Shown in pieces: positions 36,259-48,317 of a stretch of 64,000 nt of DNA. The number at the start of each line of letters is the position of its first letter. Within the stretch, counting starts at the first letter, position 1. The notes below the pieces were generated by a model. That model saw only the letters and a program-made list of their open reading frames with translations. It ran no database searches and was not told where the DNA came from. Made by a program: the position numbers and the translations under genes. This DNA comes from Chamaecyparis obtusa. Taxonomy: Eukaryota; Streptophyta; Pinopsida; Cupressales; Cupressaceae. The stretch spans positions 260,501-324,500 of the forward strand of contig BSBK01001161.1 of NCBI GenBank assembly GCA_027943335.1, written 5' to 3'.

Positions 36259-38957
36259 TGTTGGTTCTTCCCTTTGATCTTCACTTGTAGATTTATACTT
36301 TGATGGATAACTTAAATAATACTTTGACTCTATCACCACTCCAAAGTCTACAAGAAAGAGGGCTAATTAACAACGATCAAAAGAGATCCTCCTACACTTT
36401 GAGCCTCAATGCTCAGGTGAGTGTACCCTTGATTCACTTCTTGAAAGGAATCACTAAATGATATACAACTATATACTCTTTACTAACTGCTTTAAGATTT
36501 TATCATTTGAATGTTTGTGTGTGCTTGATGACAATGAAATGCCTCCAGAGGATGGACCAGTTCCTTAATCTAGGGAAAAGAGTCACCCAATTACATACAT
36601 CAGCTGAAGACCTTCACTCAAACACAATTGAATCCAGGATATGTGCTTTGCCTATTACCCCTCTCCCTCAAACACAAGGACATCAGATTCTTACTTGGTT
36701 GTAAACTCACTTAACCCACCTAAAATACTTTAATCCTAACTTTGTTAGGAACTCAAAGATGACTTCACAATACTCTTTGTTTACCATATGCTACCTCACT
36801 TTGTGACATTAACATATATGAGCTTAGAACCTAAACAAGAAGACATACACAAATGCAAGATTAGAACTCAATAACATTCTCATTAACATATTCAAGATCA
36901 ATATACAATGAAAACAACACCAAGATATGAAAAAAGAACCAAAATCCAACTACTCTATTAGTATAACACTATCAACAACCAAAGACCAAAAAGAAAAATG
37001 TTTTGGAACACTTACTCAGTTAAACTTTCTGCTATATATACCACTAGTTGCCTTGGAATCCCAAAGATAGGATGTAACAAGCTTTGGATAGCTAGGCTTA
37101 GGGTTTCAACAACTACACCAACCCTAATTACAACAAAAATCAAAATTCTCTAAGGGAAAACTGAGTACAGGTCTATCAAATCCAAGCATGATCTTTGTGA
37201 ATGAGAAAAAAAACTCTGAGAAGTACAAGAAAAATCATAAATTTGCCATATAAACAAACATGATCAGACCTGCAAAGCACCTTGAGCCACCAAAAATATC
37301 CATCCCCACATGGTACAAACCCCCCTTCAATCCATCAAGGCAACCTGGACCACACTGCAACCACTGGTGCCACCAAACAAATCAAATCTGGTCTCTAAAA
37401 CAATTAAAACTAGTCCTTTCTGTCGCTGGAAATGTCTCAGGAAATTCAAATTTGAATTTCGATGGTCACTTCATGGCACCTACAGTAAATTGGTGGTCAA
37501 AAATCAAACTCAGATCAAATTTAAGTTGTGGCCATCTGATCCTTCCCTTTCGCGGGCTTAGTGATTTATCTTTCAAAAGAATCTCAGTCATATTTGGTAA
37601 ACTAGCGACTGAAGGGTTCTGCCAATTCGCATAACACTTTACATTCCCACTAAAAATATTTAGTGATTACATGACCCTCCTTTGCCGAATCACCAGACTC
37701 TTTAGAACACTACCAAATCTTCTTGCGAATGAGGGAAACCCTTGGAACTTATCAGAACCACTAAAATTTTTTATCTAGACCACCGGAAAACTGAGAAACT
37801 AACTGGGCCCACATCTGGAAGATCAATGACTGTCTCATCTTCGCATACCCATCTAAGATTCTATCAGATTTCATGCCCATCATCAGATAAGGAATCTCCT
37901 CCCATCTTTGACAACCATCTAACATGAAACAAAATCAATGGCCATCGCAAGATCTTAAGCCTCTGACAAAACCCATAAGATTATACATTTTTCATCGATT
38001 CACTGACAGGATCAGGACCCACTGACACATCTGAAAACTAGGTCCCACTGAAAAAATTCCACCTCATACTATGTGGACCAATCAAAACACTCTGAATCAG
38101 CTCCATTTGACATCGGGACCACTGCCAAAGATACATTTGAGACAAATGAGATCAATGGCTGGCGTAAGATCTCAAGCCTTTGACAGATTCCATGAGAACT
38201 TATGTCTGTCATTGGATGGATTATGGATGTTAGGACCCACTAACCCATTGGAAAATCAGGTCCCACTAACACATGCTGAGTAAGATTTGAAATCAATGGA
38301 TGGCACATGATCTCAAAGGGGAAGAATATTCCTTAAGATCATGCACCGACCGTAGATTGAAAAGCCTTCACTGTTGGCCCCACTGACAAGATCCCTCTCA
38401 ACAACACATTGACCAATGAGAGAACACCAACTGTGCCAACATGGTAGTGGACCCACTTAAAAGGAAAGGCAACATCACCCAATGAGATCAATTGCAGCCT
38501 TAAGATCTGATGCATCTGACACATCGCTTGCAAACATACACCTGCCGTTAGATGGAGATGGTGTTAGAGAGCCAGGCCCAGAAGAAAAGTAAAGCTGGAG
38601 ATTTAAGAAAAATTAAGGCATTGACCAAGGAAAAATTAAAATCACTGGGTGCTGGGAACTTAGGAAAGAATAATCAGTGACTTAGGAAATATTTAAAGGG
38701 GACCCACCGACACATGAAACCTAATCGCGTGACAAGTAAAGAAGTCTTTTTTTTTTAGGCACATGCAGATAAAAGGTTTTAAGTGGCCTAAAAAGTTAAC
38801 TTGAAATTAGAATAGGGCTAGGGTATTTTGAAAATTTTAAACGTCCAATGGCTATATTTTTGAATTTTAACAAGGGTTTTATGCCAGAGACCTAGAAAAT
38901 ACTGCAAAGACCAAAATAAAAAGGGTAGAACCATGAAATTTTTTGCATGTGCTAACA
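36259..38957 (-). repeat. TAT-1 5' LTR
   Basis: This 2699-bp copy pairs with 2223-4918. It contains an AGAATATTCC dyad near 38327 and the GTGTACCC box near 36421. The TTGTG target duplication follows at 38958-38962. It contains no supported gene. Confidence 0.94.
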
Positions 38958-38962
38958 TTGTG

Positions 38963-40270
38963 AAAGATGAAGTACACTTCAATTAGATTATGAAAGCTTT
39001 AAGCACCCATTTGAGAACCAAGAAGAGAACCATTCAGATTATGGGAGGTAGATATGAAGAAGTTAATGTAGAAACAAAGCAAGCAATCATTAAGGTAATG
39101 TCAGAGAATGCTAGAGAATCATCAGTTGTAGCTGAATCCAAAGATCAAGCAGTAGTAGAAGCAGAACAAGAGGACATTCCCTCTCCACCAGCCATACACA
39201 TTGAGGACAAAGTCATGAATGTAGAAGGAACTAAGATCACCTTGGATAGTGATGATAACTTATTCAAGAATCTTGAAAACATTGTTGACAATTAGACTTT
39301 TGAAGAGTAGGAGACTACAAAAGGAGAAGAGAAAAAAAAGACCATAGTTGTAGAACCTAAAGTGATAGAAAAACCAGTACCTATTCCCACTCAAGAAGAT
39401 ATCAGTCTTACACCTGAGACTTGCAAGAAAACTCAGATTGGCTCTATGATTGATAATTTGGGAAAGGAAGTAGATGATGATGATCAAATGGAATTGATCA
39501 CATCTTTGAACATGATCATTGAAAAGAATAAGAAAGTAAAGAGTCTTGAAGAATGCCTGAAGGAGCTTACTGAGAAATTACAAGGCATTATTACTACACA
39601 GAATGCAAAATATGACCCTTTGGAAAGAGAAAAGGAAGTAATGAAAATTTTTGATAATGAGTTTACAAACTTATCTGATATAGAAAAAGTGAAATCTCAT
39701 GCAACTTATGAGGCCAAAACACTCTTGAACATCAGTCAAAAAATCAAGAATGATATCAATAACCTTGATATCTCTATAAAAGACTTGAGGAAGAATTTAG
39801 AAATAGGTAAATCCTTGTACATTCAGTGTACAAAATTAGAGACCTTGGTAGCAGAGGAAGATCAGAAGATGAAGATGAAGGAAGCAAAAATTCAAAATGA
39901 AACAAACCTTCTTTCAAGCCCCAATGTGAAGGTATCTGACGTTGAGTAGAAAATTTGTAAGATATATGATGAGATCAGAATTTTGCAAGATGAAAAGTAT
40001 AGGAAAATGAAGAGATTCAATCTTTTGAGAGAACACATTTCTATAAACTTGAGCACTGTTGAAGGGAAATTGGAAGAATGTCTTTCAGCAAAGACATCTT
40101 TTCAAAAGTTTAGCTTTGAGAATCTACAAGCATGTGAGATAGCATCTTATGGATTGTGCACACTACTCAGTATGGCAGATTATATTATGAAATCATGGGA
40201 GAAAGAATTAGAGGCTACACAGATAAATTTTGTAGATTGTGTTGCAAGCCTACTAGCTTTGCGATATTGA
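38963..40270 (+). pseudogene. COP-0 accessory ORF, second part (coiled coil)
   Basis: This continues in frame from the part at 96-2222 once TAT-1 and one target duplication are removed. The order is an acidic, Ser-rich segment (39040-39300), a Lys/Glu-rich linker, and a long heptad-type coiled coil at about 39480-40100 (for example SLEECLKELTEKLQ, KIKNDINNLDISIKDLRKN). A short globular end LQACEIASYGLCTLLSMADY and a final stop at 40268-40270 close it. In-frame stops occur at about 38993, 39293, 39308 and 39947. There is no signal peptide or membrane helix, so calling it envelope-like would not be justified. It stands about 70 bp before the first of two polypurine tracts. Confidence 0.6.
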
Positions 40271-40337
40271 ATTAAGGTATAACTTTTTGTGAACACAGTT
40301 TTGTTACCCTCCTTACCTTTTTTTGGTCATTGTTGTC

Positions 40338-40531
40338 AAAGGGGGAGAGATATATAGTATAAAATTGCTAAGGATACATATTCTTAGTGGGAGTACATTA
40401 TATAAAAAGGATTAATAAAGTCATAAGGATAGTATATATGTTTTGTATTATGGCCACAATTTTTGAGATTTTGAAGTTGTAAGACTTAGCCAGTTTTCTC
40501 ATATGTTTCCACCAATGAAAAAGGGGGAGAT
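40338..40531 (+). promoter_or_regulatory. COP-0 double polypurine tract
   Basis: AAAGGGGGAGAGA at 40338-40350 and GAAAAAGGGGGAGAT at 40517-40531; the second abuts the LTR start TGTTGGC at 40532. The pattern matches COP-1 and the Sirevirus-type arrangement. The sequence between them is non-coding. Confidence 0.75.
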
Positions 40532-41133
40532 TGTTGGCAATTTGGCTGAGTTGGTTACATAGATGTTGTCATTATGGAAACATATGATCTACATGAAGAT
40601 CACACAAATCAGAAAGCTAGTATGTCAGAGCACAATGTGAAATTGTCTAAGTATGAGACAGTGTGTTTTTACCAGTGAACCTGAAGACAATTTTTGTTTG
40701 CGATGTTGACTAGAGTAAGTTTAGTGCTTGCACACTTGAACATAGACTCTATGGTAAGTATTGAAGACTCATCTTAGAGTGAAAGTTAGTACAACATGTA
40801 TGGAAAAAGTTATGACAATTTTTCTAAAGATAATGTTACGCTGACAGGATGACATCCTAGATGTTAACCATTGGGTAAAGTTATTTTATAATATGATAGC
40901 TGACTAAAAAGTTATTAGCCTTAATAACTAACATAAATGTAATTGTAAATTGTAATAAAAATATCATCAAGAAGTGATATGATGTAAGATATATGATGTA
41001 TATGTAATAGCAATAGTGAAAGAGCAGTGAAGAGATATTGATGCAAGTAGTATAAGGTTATGTACCTTGACATACTTTTGTAAATAGTAAATATTGTACA
41101 TTACTTGTTTGGGTAGTGGACTCATCTGGTAAT

Positions 41134-43736
41134 TTTTGGTGTTCAAAAATGCTTATGCCACTTAGGGCTGCCAATATGCCTTGAGACTAATGTTAGGAGT
41201 GGTTAGTTCCAAGTATGGGAGCTCTGCAAGGCAATTGGACCAACTATAGGGACAAGACTACCCTCTACACTTCTGGCTCTACAAAATCAAGGTAGGTACA
41301 CCTAATCCAGATAAGACTCAACTCACTACACACGTTATACTTCTAGATTCATATAGTAGATTATAATAAAGGATTACTAAATACTAATCAGGTATTCATT
41401 GAATCAACTCCACTATGCAAGGTATTACTATCAACCGAACAATAGATTAAAACTTGAAAATGGTATTGATATATAAAGATGTAGGAAATAGACAAAACCC
41501 ATCAAGCATTGGACTCAACTAAATATACTAGCCCTTGATCAGTGCCATTATCCATTGGGTAGCACTCAAAAATAAATATAGAACATGAACCAACTACTGT
41601 CAAAGACTCAAAGCCATAAATACAACTATTCCAGCCCATCCACTACTTATAAGATCCTTCTATAGACAAGTCTAATGAATCTATGCCCTATCCAAAGTAT
41701 TTTTCACTTGATCCTAGATCAAGAACTAAAGACTATAACATATGCAAAGGTAACCCTATGCAATGGATAAGAAAATCTAAAACTCATAAAACTAACACCA
41801 AGGAGACACTTGAAAGCTTGAAAAAATTATATTAAGTATGATGAATCATGTACATGTCTATACCAGAAATGAGACTACTACTTTAATAACCTACAAAAGA
41901 TACAAAGAAGTTCTATTCAGCCTCCTACAACGTGACATAGTTTTACTGCTTCCCACTAGAACTAATGAAAATTAGAACCCTTGGAACTGATCAAAATTTG
42001 AACCCCTTCTAAGTCAAAAAAGCTACAACTTATACCACTAGCTACCTTGGAAACCCAAAATAGGTTGCAACAAGCTATAGATAGCTAGGGCTAGGGTTTC
42101 ACCCACCCAACCAACCAGAAATACATCAAAATTTAAAAACACTTGGAGGGAAAACCAAGCACATGTCTATCAGACCAAGGATGATCTTCTCACTTGAGAA
42201 GAATCTCTGAGAACGATAGGAAGATCATAAATTTACCATGCAAACCATATTGATCAGACCATCAAAACACCTCAAGCCAACAAAAAATGTCCTCCCCCAC
42301 ATGGAAAAAAATCTGCAAGCAATCACCCAACTCATTGGACCATTCTAGAACCATTGGCACCACCAACCAAATCAAATCTAGCCAAAGAAGTAATAAAAAC
42401 TAGTCCTTCTGTCACTGGAACTTCTCAAGAAATTTAGAAATGAATTTCAATGGTTATGATAGAGAGCATCAAGACACGACCGTAGATGCACTTTGTTTCC
42501 CGGAAAATCGGGTGGCCCAATATAATCTTTAAAACTACCGTAGGACCCTTAGACAAGTCAACCACCACCTCATAAATCCCTCAGTGAATGAAGACAGTAG
42601 CAGACAAGACCCACTACCCAACTCCACAACGGTGACATCCAAATAGTTGTCGCATGATTGCATAGCTAGAAAATGAGCTATGTGAACATGTGACAACCAG
42701 TAGAGCTTTGCCTTGCCGCATAACCACTGCCATCGCTAACACAAAGTGTCAGTGGCATGATCACAGAGCCTTGAGAAAGGCTATGTGAACATGTGACTAA
42801 CTGCTAGCATTTACCTTGTTGCATACCATTAAGTAATGGTCCCACCTAGTACACTTTCCATGTGGACCTGCCATACACCGCATAATCACCTACCAATGGG
42901 TCCCATCATAATGTGCCACCCTTGTCGCATGACTGCATGGTTGAAAGATGGCCCTTGCGAACATGCGACAAGGCCGCAAGACTGCCACTACATCCTCCCA
43001 ATCTGACAGCGGGACCATAATATCTCAATCACCAATGGGCCCTAGCAATAGCTGTCAATCAGTTGCATGATCACATGTCAAAAAAATTTGACATGTGATC
43101 ATGTGATAGCCAACCACAGGCTACCACATAACCACCAGCAGGACCACTACCATTTCGCCAATGGGCCCCACGCGCAAGGAAGGAACCGGTCTCATGGTTG
43201 CATGTCAAAATTTTTTGACATGTGATCATGTGATAACCAATCAATTTAAAACTTTCAAAAACCCAGGCCCACCAACAGGTCGCAGCTGCTCAGATAGGAA
43301 ATGCTAACAAAGAGGAAAAGGTGTGAGGTCGAAAACACACAAGGCGAGAGATCGAATACACACAAGGTTTTCGGCAAAAGATCGAAAACATCCAGGGTTT
43401 TGATGCAGACCAAAAGGTAGTAGGGAGATTGAAAACATCATGGGTTTTCAAAAACATTGTGGGTTTTTGACACTTTGACATATTCTGAAAACATTTCTTG
43501 CAGACCTTGAAACTAGAATAACTCCTTGGGTTTTGTGAATTAAGAGATGCAATCAGAGCTGAAGGAAGGTGACACATGGAAGAACACATGGCTAAGAGTG
43601 CAAATCATGAAACATTATGAATTTTCATCATAAGATAAAATTGTGACTGCAGGCATGGCAGGATAGCATTACAAAACATTTGCAGGGAACAGGCCATTTT
43701 CAAAGAATTTTGCATGAACCAAAAAATGGACTAACA
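41134..43736 (-). repeat. NA-1 3' LTR
   Basis: This 2603-bp copy includes a perfect 17-bp hairpin at 43066-43103 and a shorter one at 43201-43222. The interval 42450-43260 has repeated phrases such as CATGTGACAACC and GCATGATCGCATA. No ORF in it is supported. Confidence 0.93.
43066..43103. repeat. Perfect hairpin in NA-1 3' LTR
   Basis: The left arm CATGATCACATGTCAAA (43066-43082) and right arm TTTGACATGTGATCATG (43087-43103) pair over 17 bp around a loop of four A. The equivalent hairpin in the other LTR is at 47647-47684 and differs at two paired positions. Confidence 0.9.
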
Positions 43737-43770
43737 GTGGCTCTAGTTGGGGACATGTATCTCCTATAGA
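43737..43770 (-). other. NA-1 3' terminal signature (polypurine-tract region)
   Basis: On the element strand this reads TATAGGAGATACATGTCCCC, then AACTAGAGCCAC, directly before the LTR start TGTTAG. It is the same block as in TAT-1, TAT-2 and NA-2. The interval 43771-44212 has no gene. Confidence 0.6.
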
Positions 43771-44212
43771 TACAATGAGGACCTTAGATCTCTAGGAAGA
43801 AGTAGACCACCCACTGGAAAAAAACAGAGACCTCAAAAAACACAGGGAACAGATAGGAAAGGGAAACTATTCACAAAATGTATATTTTTTACAAAAAACC
43901 TGCAGCAATAAACAAGAGTCAGTTCTTGCCTCTGTCAAAAACTTGATTCTCATTTCTTTCTTAATGAGGCACACCAGGCATTCTATTTTCATTTGTTTCA
44001 ACAAGCATGTCAACACTTCCAACTAGCTTATGAGGTAAAATAAAATAACTATCTTCATAGTGCATGTAAAATTTATTGGCACTCTCTCCATCTTGCTCAC
44101 TATGAAAGTATGATTCAGCATGCCAATGATCAGTATCATCAGATAAGAACCTATTCTTCTCTACTGACTCATGAATGCTATCAATTGGAAATACAAAAGT
44201 GTCATATTCTAC

Positions 44213-44830
44213 CTATAGAAAGGCCTCATTCATACCTTGACTTTGTGTTTCCACAGGTGTAACCAGCTTGACCTTGAATGAATAATCAGACTGATACCCA
44301 CAGATGGAAAATGGGCATGCTGATTCAACTGAGTCTAAGACCTCCACATGTTCTTCAAACAAAGGATTGATAACTCCATGCAATGCACCATGTTGAACAT
44401 CATGACAAAAAATGGGCTGATAATCATCATAGTCTTCATCATATAAAGTGTTAGTGAACACTTTAAACTCACTACCCATTTTAGGATTATTTAATAACCC
44501 ATCACTTAGATATTCATGTTCAAACTTACTGAAATCACAATCCATTATCACTTCCTTATCTTCATACTCCTCACTAAAGGAGTGTTCACTTTCACCATTA
44601 CTTTCTTCTTCCCATGATGCATCTAATTCATATGACGATACATCAACATCACTGTCTTCATCATCCTCACCTAAATAACCATTGAAATCACATTCAGACA
44701 TCTCTGAATGAATGGAGGATCCTGCACACCTTGATTTTGGTTCCTTCTCACTGCCACAATCTGAATACTCCTCTGACAAAACTTCATCAGAAGAAGTACC
44801 CTCATAGATATGGGTTGCTCTGAAATACAA
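44213..44830 (-). CDS. NA-1 acidic ORF
   Basis: This 205-codon ORF is dominated by Asp, Glu and Ser (for example GEDDEDSDVDVSSYELDASW and SEEYEDKEVIMDCDFSKFEH). It then becomes more hydrophobic and ends VETQSQGMNEAFL. It starts in a different frame from gag and overlaps its end (44671-44830), so it was either reached by a frameshift or is a second ORF. I do not recognise a family. It occupies the place where a Tat element would carry protease and pol. NA-2 has an acidic region in the same place, but I see no clear residue-level alignment. It could also be the acidic gag tail of a Tat element grown longer. Confidence 0.55.
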   Translation of the reverse strand: MYFRATHIYEGTSSDEVLSEEYSDCGSEKEPKSRCAGSSIHSEMSECDFNGYLGEDDEDSDVDVSSYELDASWEEESNGESEHSFSEEYEDKEVIMDCDFSKFEHEYLSDGLLNNPKMGSEFKVFTNTLYDEDYDDYQPIFCHDVQHGALHGVINPLFEEHVEVLDSVESACPFSICGYQSDYSFKVKLVTPVETQSQGMNEAFL

Positions 44831-45219
44831 CTTGTATTCCCTTTTTGCTGACGATCCTTTTGCAACTCATTCCATTCATCATCATCAGCAAACTCCTCTA
44901 AGAACAACCACTTGAATTTAGTCAAAGAAGAGATGCATTTTGGGGCTAGATTTAGATACCAATTAGATGCAACCCCTTTGAGGGATCTCCCAAAAAATAT
45001 CATGCTAACATCCTCATCAAGAATTTGATATTTTATAATAAATCTATAGAATTCTAGGACATGCTTCACTATTGAATCAAACCGGCAATCAAAAATAGGA
45101 ATCAGACCCAAAAGTTCACCAGGGAAAGAATGAGGGGACTTTGGAAGAACATAGCTCGAAGGTCTATCCAACTTGAGGAAACCAAGCAGCCTAGACTGAC
45201 TTTTCCCTTGATTATTCAT
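44671..45219 (-). pseudogene. NA-1 short gag
   Basis: The start MNNQGKSQSRLLGFLKLDRP is at 45219. The region around residues 50-125 fits the retrotransposon gag (capsid) pattern: FDSIVKHVLEFYRFI, DEDVSMIFFGRSLKGVASNW and LTKFKWLFLEEFADDDEW. The C-terminal end after about residue 135 appears to be out of frame, because the overlapping frame carries the acidic ORF. There is no zinc knuckle. The interval 45220-45693 between the primer site and this ORF is a non-coding leader. Confidence 0.75.
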
Positions 45220-45693
45220 TTGACTTAATGCAATACTTTAATTGAATTTTGCAGAGATGGAACTGACAGCTTGAAGTATTCAACCTCTATTCACACCTTA
45301 CTCCTTTTCCTAGTGCTTGATCACTTAATAAGGAGACATTTTAGATCCTTGAGAAATACCTAGGAATCTTGCAGTAGAAAACCTTTGGCTGCAAGTAGGG
45401 AAAATCTAGAGCTCACCTTGCAGCTCCATCAGGTTTTGCAAAGTAGAGTCACCACCTCCTTGAAGAGGAAATTGATTTTTTGTTTCCTCTTCCAACCAAT
45501 ACAAAATTCCACAAGTAACCACACTGTTTATTAGGGAATGCACTGATCAAACATAGACTTTAGAGTTGCCACTCAACATGTAGTGAGAAGATTTTATAAA
45601 TGTGTTTTTTCTATCAGACTCTATATTTATGATCTTCAACCAAGACTCTAGGATGATCCAGCCAAGCAAGGAAGCTTGCCATATTTTACTCCT

Positions 45694-45711
45694 TCCCTAG
45701 AAAAGTCACCA
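45694..45711 (-). other. NA-1 primer binding site
   Basis: On the element strand this is TGGTGACTTTTCTAGGGA, three bases inside the 5' LTR, as in TAT-1 and TAT-2. It matches the TAT-1 site at 16 of 18 bases. Confidence 0.75.
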
Positions 45712-45714
45712 TCT

Positions 45715-48317
45715 TGTTGGTGTTCAAAAATTCTTATGCCACTTAGGGCTACCAATATGCCTTGAGACTAATGTTAGGAGGGATTAGTTCCAAGTATGGG
45801 AGCTCTACAAGGCAACTAGACCAACTATAGGGACAAGACTGCCCTCTACACTTCTGGCTCTACAAAACTAAGGTAGGTAGAGCTAATCCAGATAAGACTC
45901 AGCTCACTACACACCTTATAATTCTAGATTCATATAGTAGATTATAGTAAAGGATTACTAAATACTAACTAGGTATTCATTGAATCAACTCCACTATGTA
46001 GGGTATTACTATCAACTGAACAACAGATTAAAACTTGAAAATGGTATTGATATATAAAGATGCAGGAAATAGCCAAAACCCATCAAACATTGGACTCAAC
46101 TGAATATAATAGCCCTTGATTAGTGCCATTATCCATTGGGCAGCACTCAAAAATAAATATAGAACATGAACCAACTACTGTCAAAGACTCAAAGCCATAA
46201 ATACAACTGTTCCAGCCCATCCACTACTTATAAGATCTTTTTGTAGACAAGTCTAATGAATCTATGCCCTATCCAAAGTATTTTTCACTTGATCCTAGAT
46301 CAAGAACTAAACACTAGAACATATGCAAAGGTAACCCTATGCTATGGACAAGAAAATCCAAAACTCATAAAAGTAACACCAAGGAGAGACTTGAAAGCTT
46401 GAACCAATTATATTAAGTATGATGAATCATGTACATGTTTATACTAGAAATGAGACTACCACTTCAATAACCTGCAAAAGATACAAAGAAGTTCTATTCA
46501 GCCTCCTACAATGTGACAGAGTTTTACTTCTTCCCATTGGAACTAATCAAAATCAGAACCCTTGGAACTGATCAAAATTTGAACCCCTTCTAAGTCAAAA
46601 AAGCTACAACTTATACTACTAGCTACCTTGGAAACCCAAAATAGGTTGCAACAAGCTACAGATAGCTAGGGCTATGGTTTCACACACCCAACCAGCCAGA
46701 AATACATCAAAATTTAAAAACTCTTGGAGGGAAAACCAAGCACATGTCTATCAGACCAAGGATGATCTTCTCACTTGAGAAGAATCTCTGAGAATGATAG
46801 GAAGATCATAAATTTACCATGCAAACCATACTGATCAGACCATCAAAACACCTCAACCCAACAAAAACTATCCTCCCCCACATGACAAAACATCTGCAAG
46901 CAATCACCCAAGTCACTGGACCATTCTGCAACCACTGGTGCCACCAACCAAATCAAATCTAGCTGAAGAAGTAATAAAAACTAGTCCTTCTATCACTAGA
47001 ACTTCTCAGGAAATTTAGAAATGAATTTCAACGGTTATGACAGAGAGCATCAAGACACAACTGTAGATGCACTTTGTTTCCTGGAAAATTGGGTGGCCCA
47101 ATATAATCTTTAAAACTACTGCGGGACCCCCAAACAAGTCAACCACCACCTCATAAATCCCTCAATGAGTGAAGACAGTAGCAGACAAGACCCACTACCC
47201 AACTCCACAATGGTGACATCCAAACAGTTGTCGCATGATCGCATAGCCAGGAAATGGGCTATGCGAACATGTGACAACCTGCAGACCTTTGCCTTGCCAC
47301 ATAACTATCACCGCCGCTAACACAAAGTGTCAGTCACATGATCACATAGCCTTGAAAAAGGCTATGTGAAAATGCAACTAACTGCTAGCATTTACCTTGC
47401 TGCATACCATTAAGTTATGGTCCCACCTGGTACACTTTCCATGTAAACTGATCATATGCCACATCATCACCTCCCAACAGGTCCCATCATAATGTGGCAC
47501 CCTTGTCACATGACCGCATGGTTGAAAGATGGCCCTTGCAAACATGCGATAAGGCCGCAAGGCTGCCATCACATCCTCCTAGTCTGATAGCGGGACCACA
47601 ATACCTCAATCACCAATGGGCCCTAGCAATAGGTGTCAATCAATCACATGATCGCATGTCAGAAAACTCTGACATGCGATCATGCAACAGCCAACCATAG
47701 GCCACCACATAACCACCAGCGGGACCACTGCCATTCTGCCAATGGGCCCCATGCGCAAGGAAGGAACCGGTCGCATGGTCGCATGTCAAAATTTTTTGAC
47801 ATGTGATCATGCGACAACCAATCAATTTAAAACTTTCAAAAACCCAGGCCCACCAACAGGTCGCAGCTGCTCAGATAGGAAATGCTGACAAAGAGGAAAA
47901 GGTGCGAGGTCGAAAACACACAGAGCGAGAGATCAAATACACATAGGGTTTTTGGCAAAATATCGAAAACATCCAGGGTTTTCATGTAGACCAAAAGGTA
48001 GCAGGAAAACCAAAAACATCATGGGTTTTCAAAAACATTGTGGGTTTTCGACACTTTGACATATTCTGAAAACATTTCCTGCAAACCTTGAAACTCGAAT
48101 AACTCCTTGGGTTTTGCAAATTAAGAGATGCGATTAGAGCTAAAGTAAGGTGACACATGGAAGAACATAGGGCTAAGAGCGCAAATCATGAAACATTATG
48201 GATTTTCATCGCAGGATAAAATTGTGACTGCAGGCATGGCAGGACAAAATTACAAAACATTTGCAAGGAACAGACCATTTTTAAAGAATTTTGCATGAAC
48301 CAGAAAATGGACTAACA
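45715..48317 (-). repeat. NA-1 5' LTR
   Basis: This 2603-bp copy pairs with 41134-43736. It has the 17-bp hairpin at 47647-47684 and the shorter palindrome near 47783-47804. The outer flank is the GTAAT duplication. Confidence 0.94.
47647..47684. repeat. Perfect hairpin in NA-1 5' LTR
   Basis: The left arm CATGATCGCATGTCAGA (47647-47663) and right arm TCTGACATGCGATCATG (47668-47684) pair over 17 bp with a four-base loop. Compared with 43066-43103, two base pairs have changed from A-T to G-C, and both partners changed. Confidence 0.9.

Larger units (their letters stand above)
2223..38957 (-). mobile_element. TAT-1: Tat-type Ty3/gypsy LTR retrotransposon carrying four nested insertions
   Basis: The element is bounded by two related LTRs (2223-4918 and 36259-38957) that begin TGTTGG and end CTAACA on the plus strand. 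A perfect 5-bp target duplication, TTGTG, lies at 2218-2222 and 38958-38962. Coding is on the minus strand, so the 5' LTR is the right one. In order along the element: primer site 36238-36255, gag 36117-35000 and 21544-20208, protease 18951-17920, second RNase H and RT start 11063-9896, RT end, RNase H and integrase 7522-5132, and a 3' end motif at 4919-4953. Insertions interrupt it at 7523-9895, 11064-17914, 18952-20207 and 21545-34999. Without them it is about 11.7 kb. The LTR copies differ mainly by transitions; I counted about 54 differences over roughly 560 bp of one aligned section and about 10 over 235 bp of another. Confidence 0.93.
41134..48317 (-). mobile_element. NA-1: non-autonomous LTR element with gag and acidic ORF, no pol
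   Basis: Two LTRs of 2603 bp each (41134-43736 and 45715-48317) enclose only 1978 bp. The target duplication GTAAT is at 41129-41133 and 48318-48322. The left end reads TTTTGG, a decayed TGTTGG; the other ends are TGTTGG and CTAACA. The minus strand has a primer site, a short gag, an acidic ORF and the same 3' end signature as TAT-1 and TAT-2. There is no protease, RT, RNase H or integrase. I counted about 19 differences over the first 290 bp of the LTRs. It probably depended on enzymes of a TAT-1/TAT-2-like element (inference). Confidence 0.93.

Noticed and set aside
38963..40270. Envelope protein for COP-0
   Set aside because: There is no signal peptide, membrane helix or cleavage motif; only coiled coil and charged sequence are visible.
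43060..43230. CRISPR-like or MITE inverted repeats
   Set aside because: The palindromes are not regularly spaced, lack spacers and target duplications, and are integral parts of both NA-1 LTRs.
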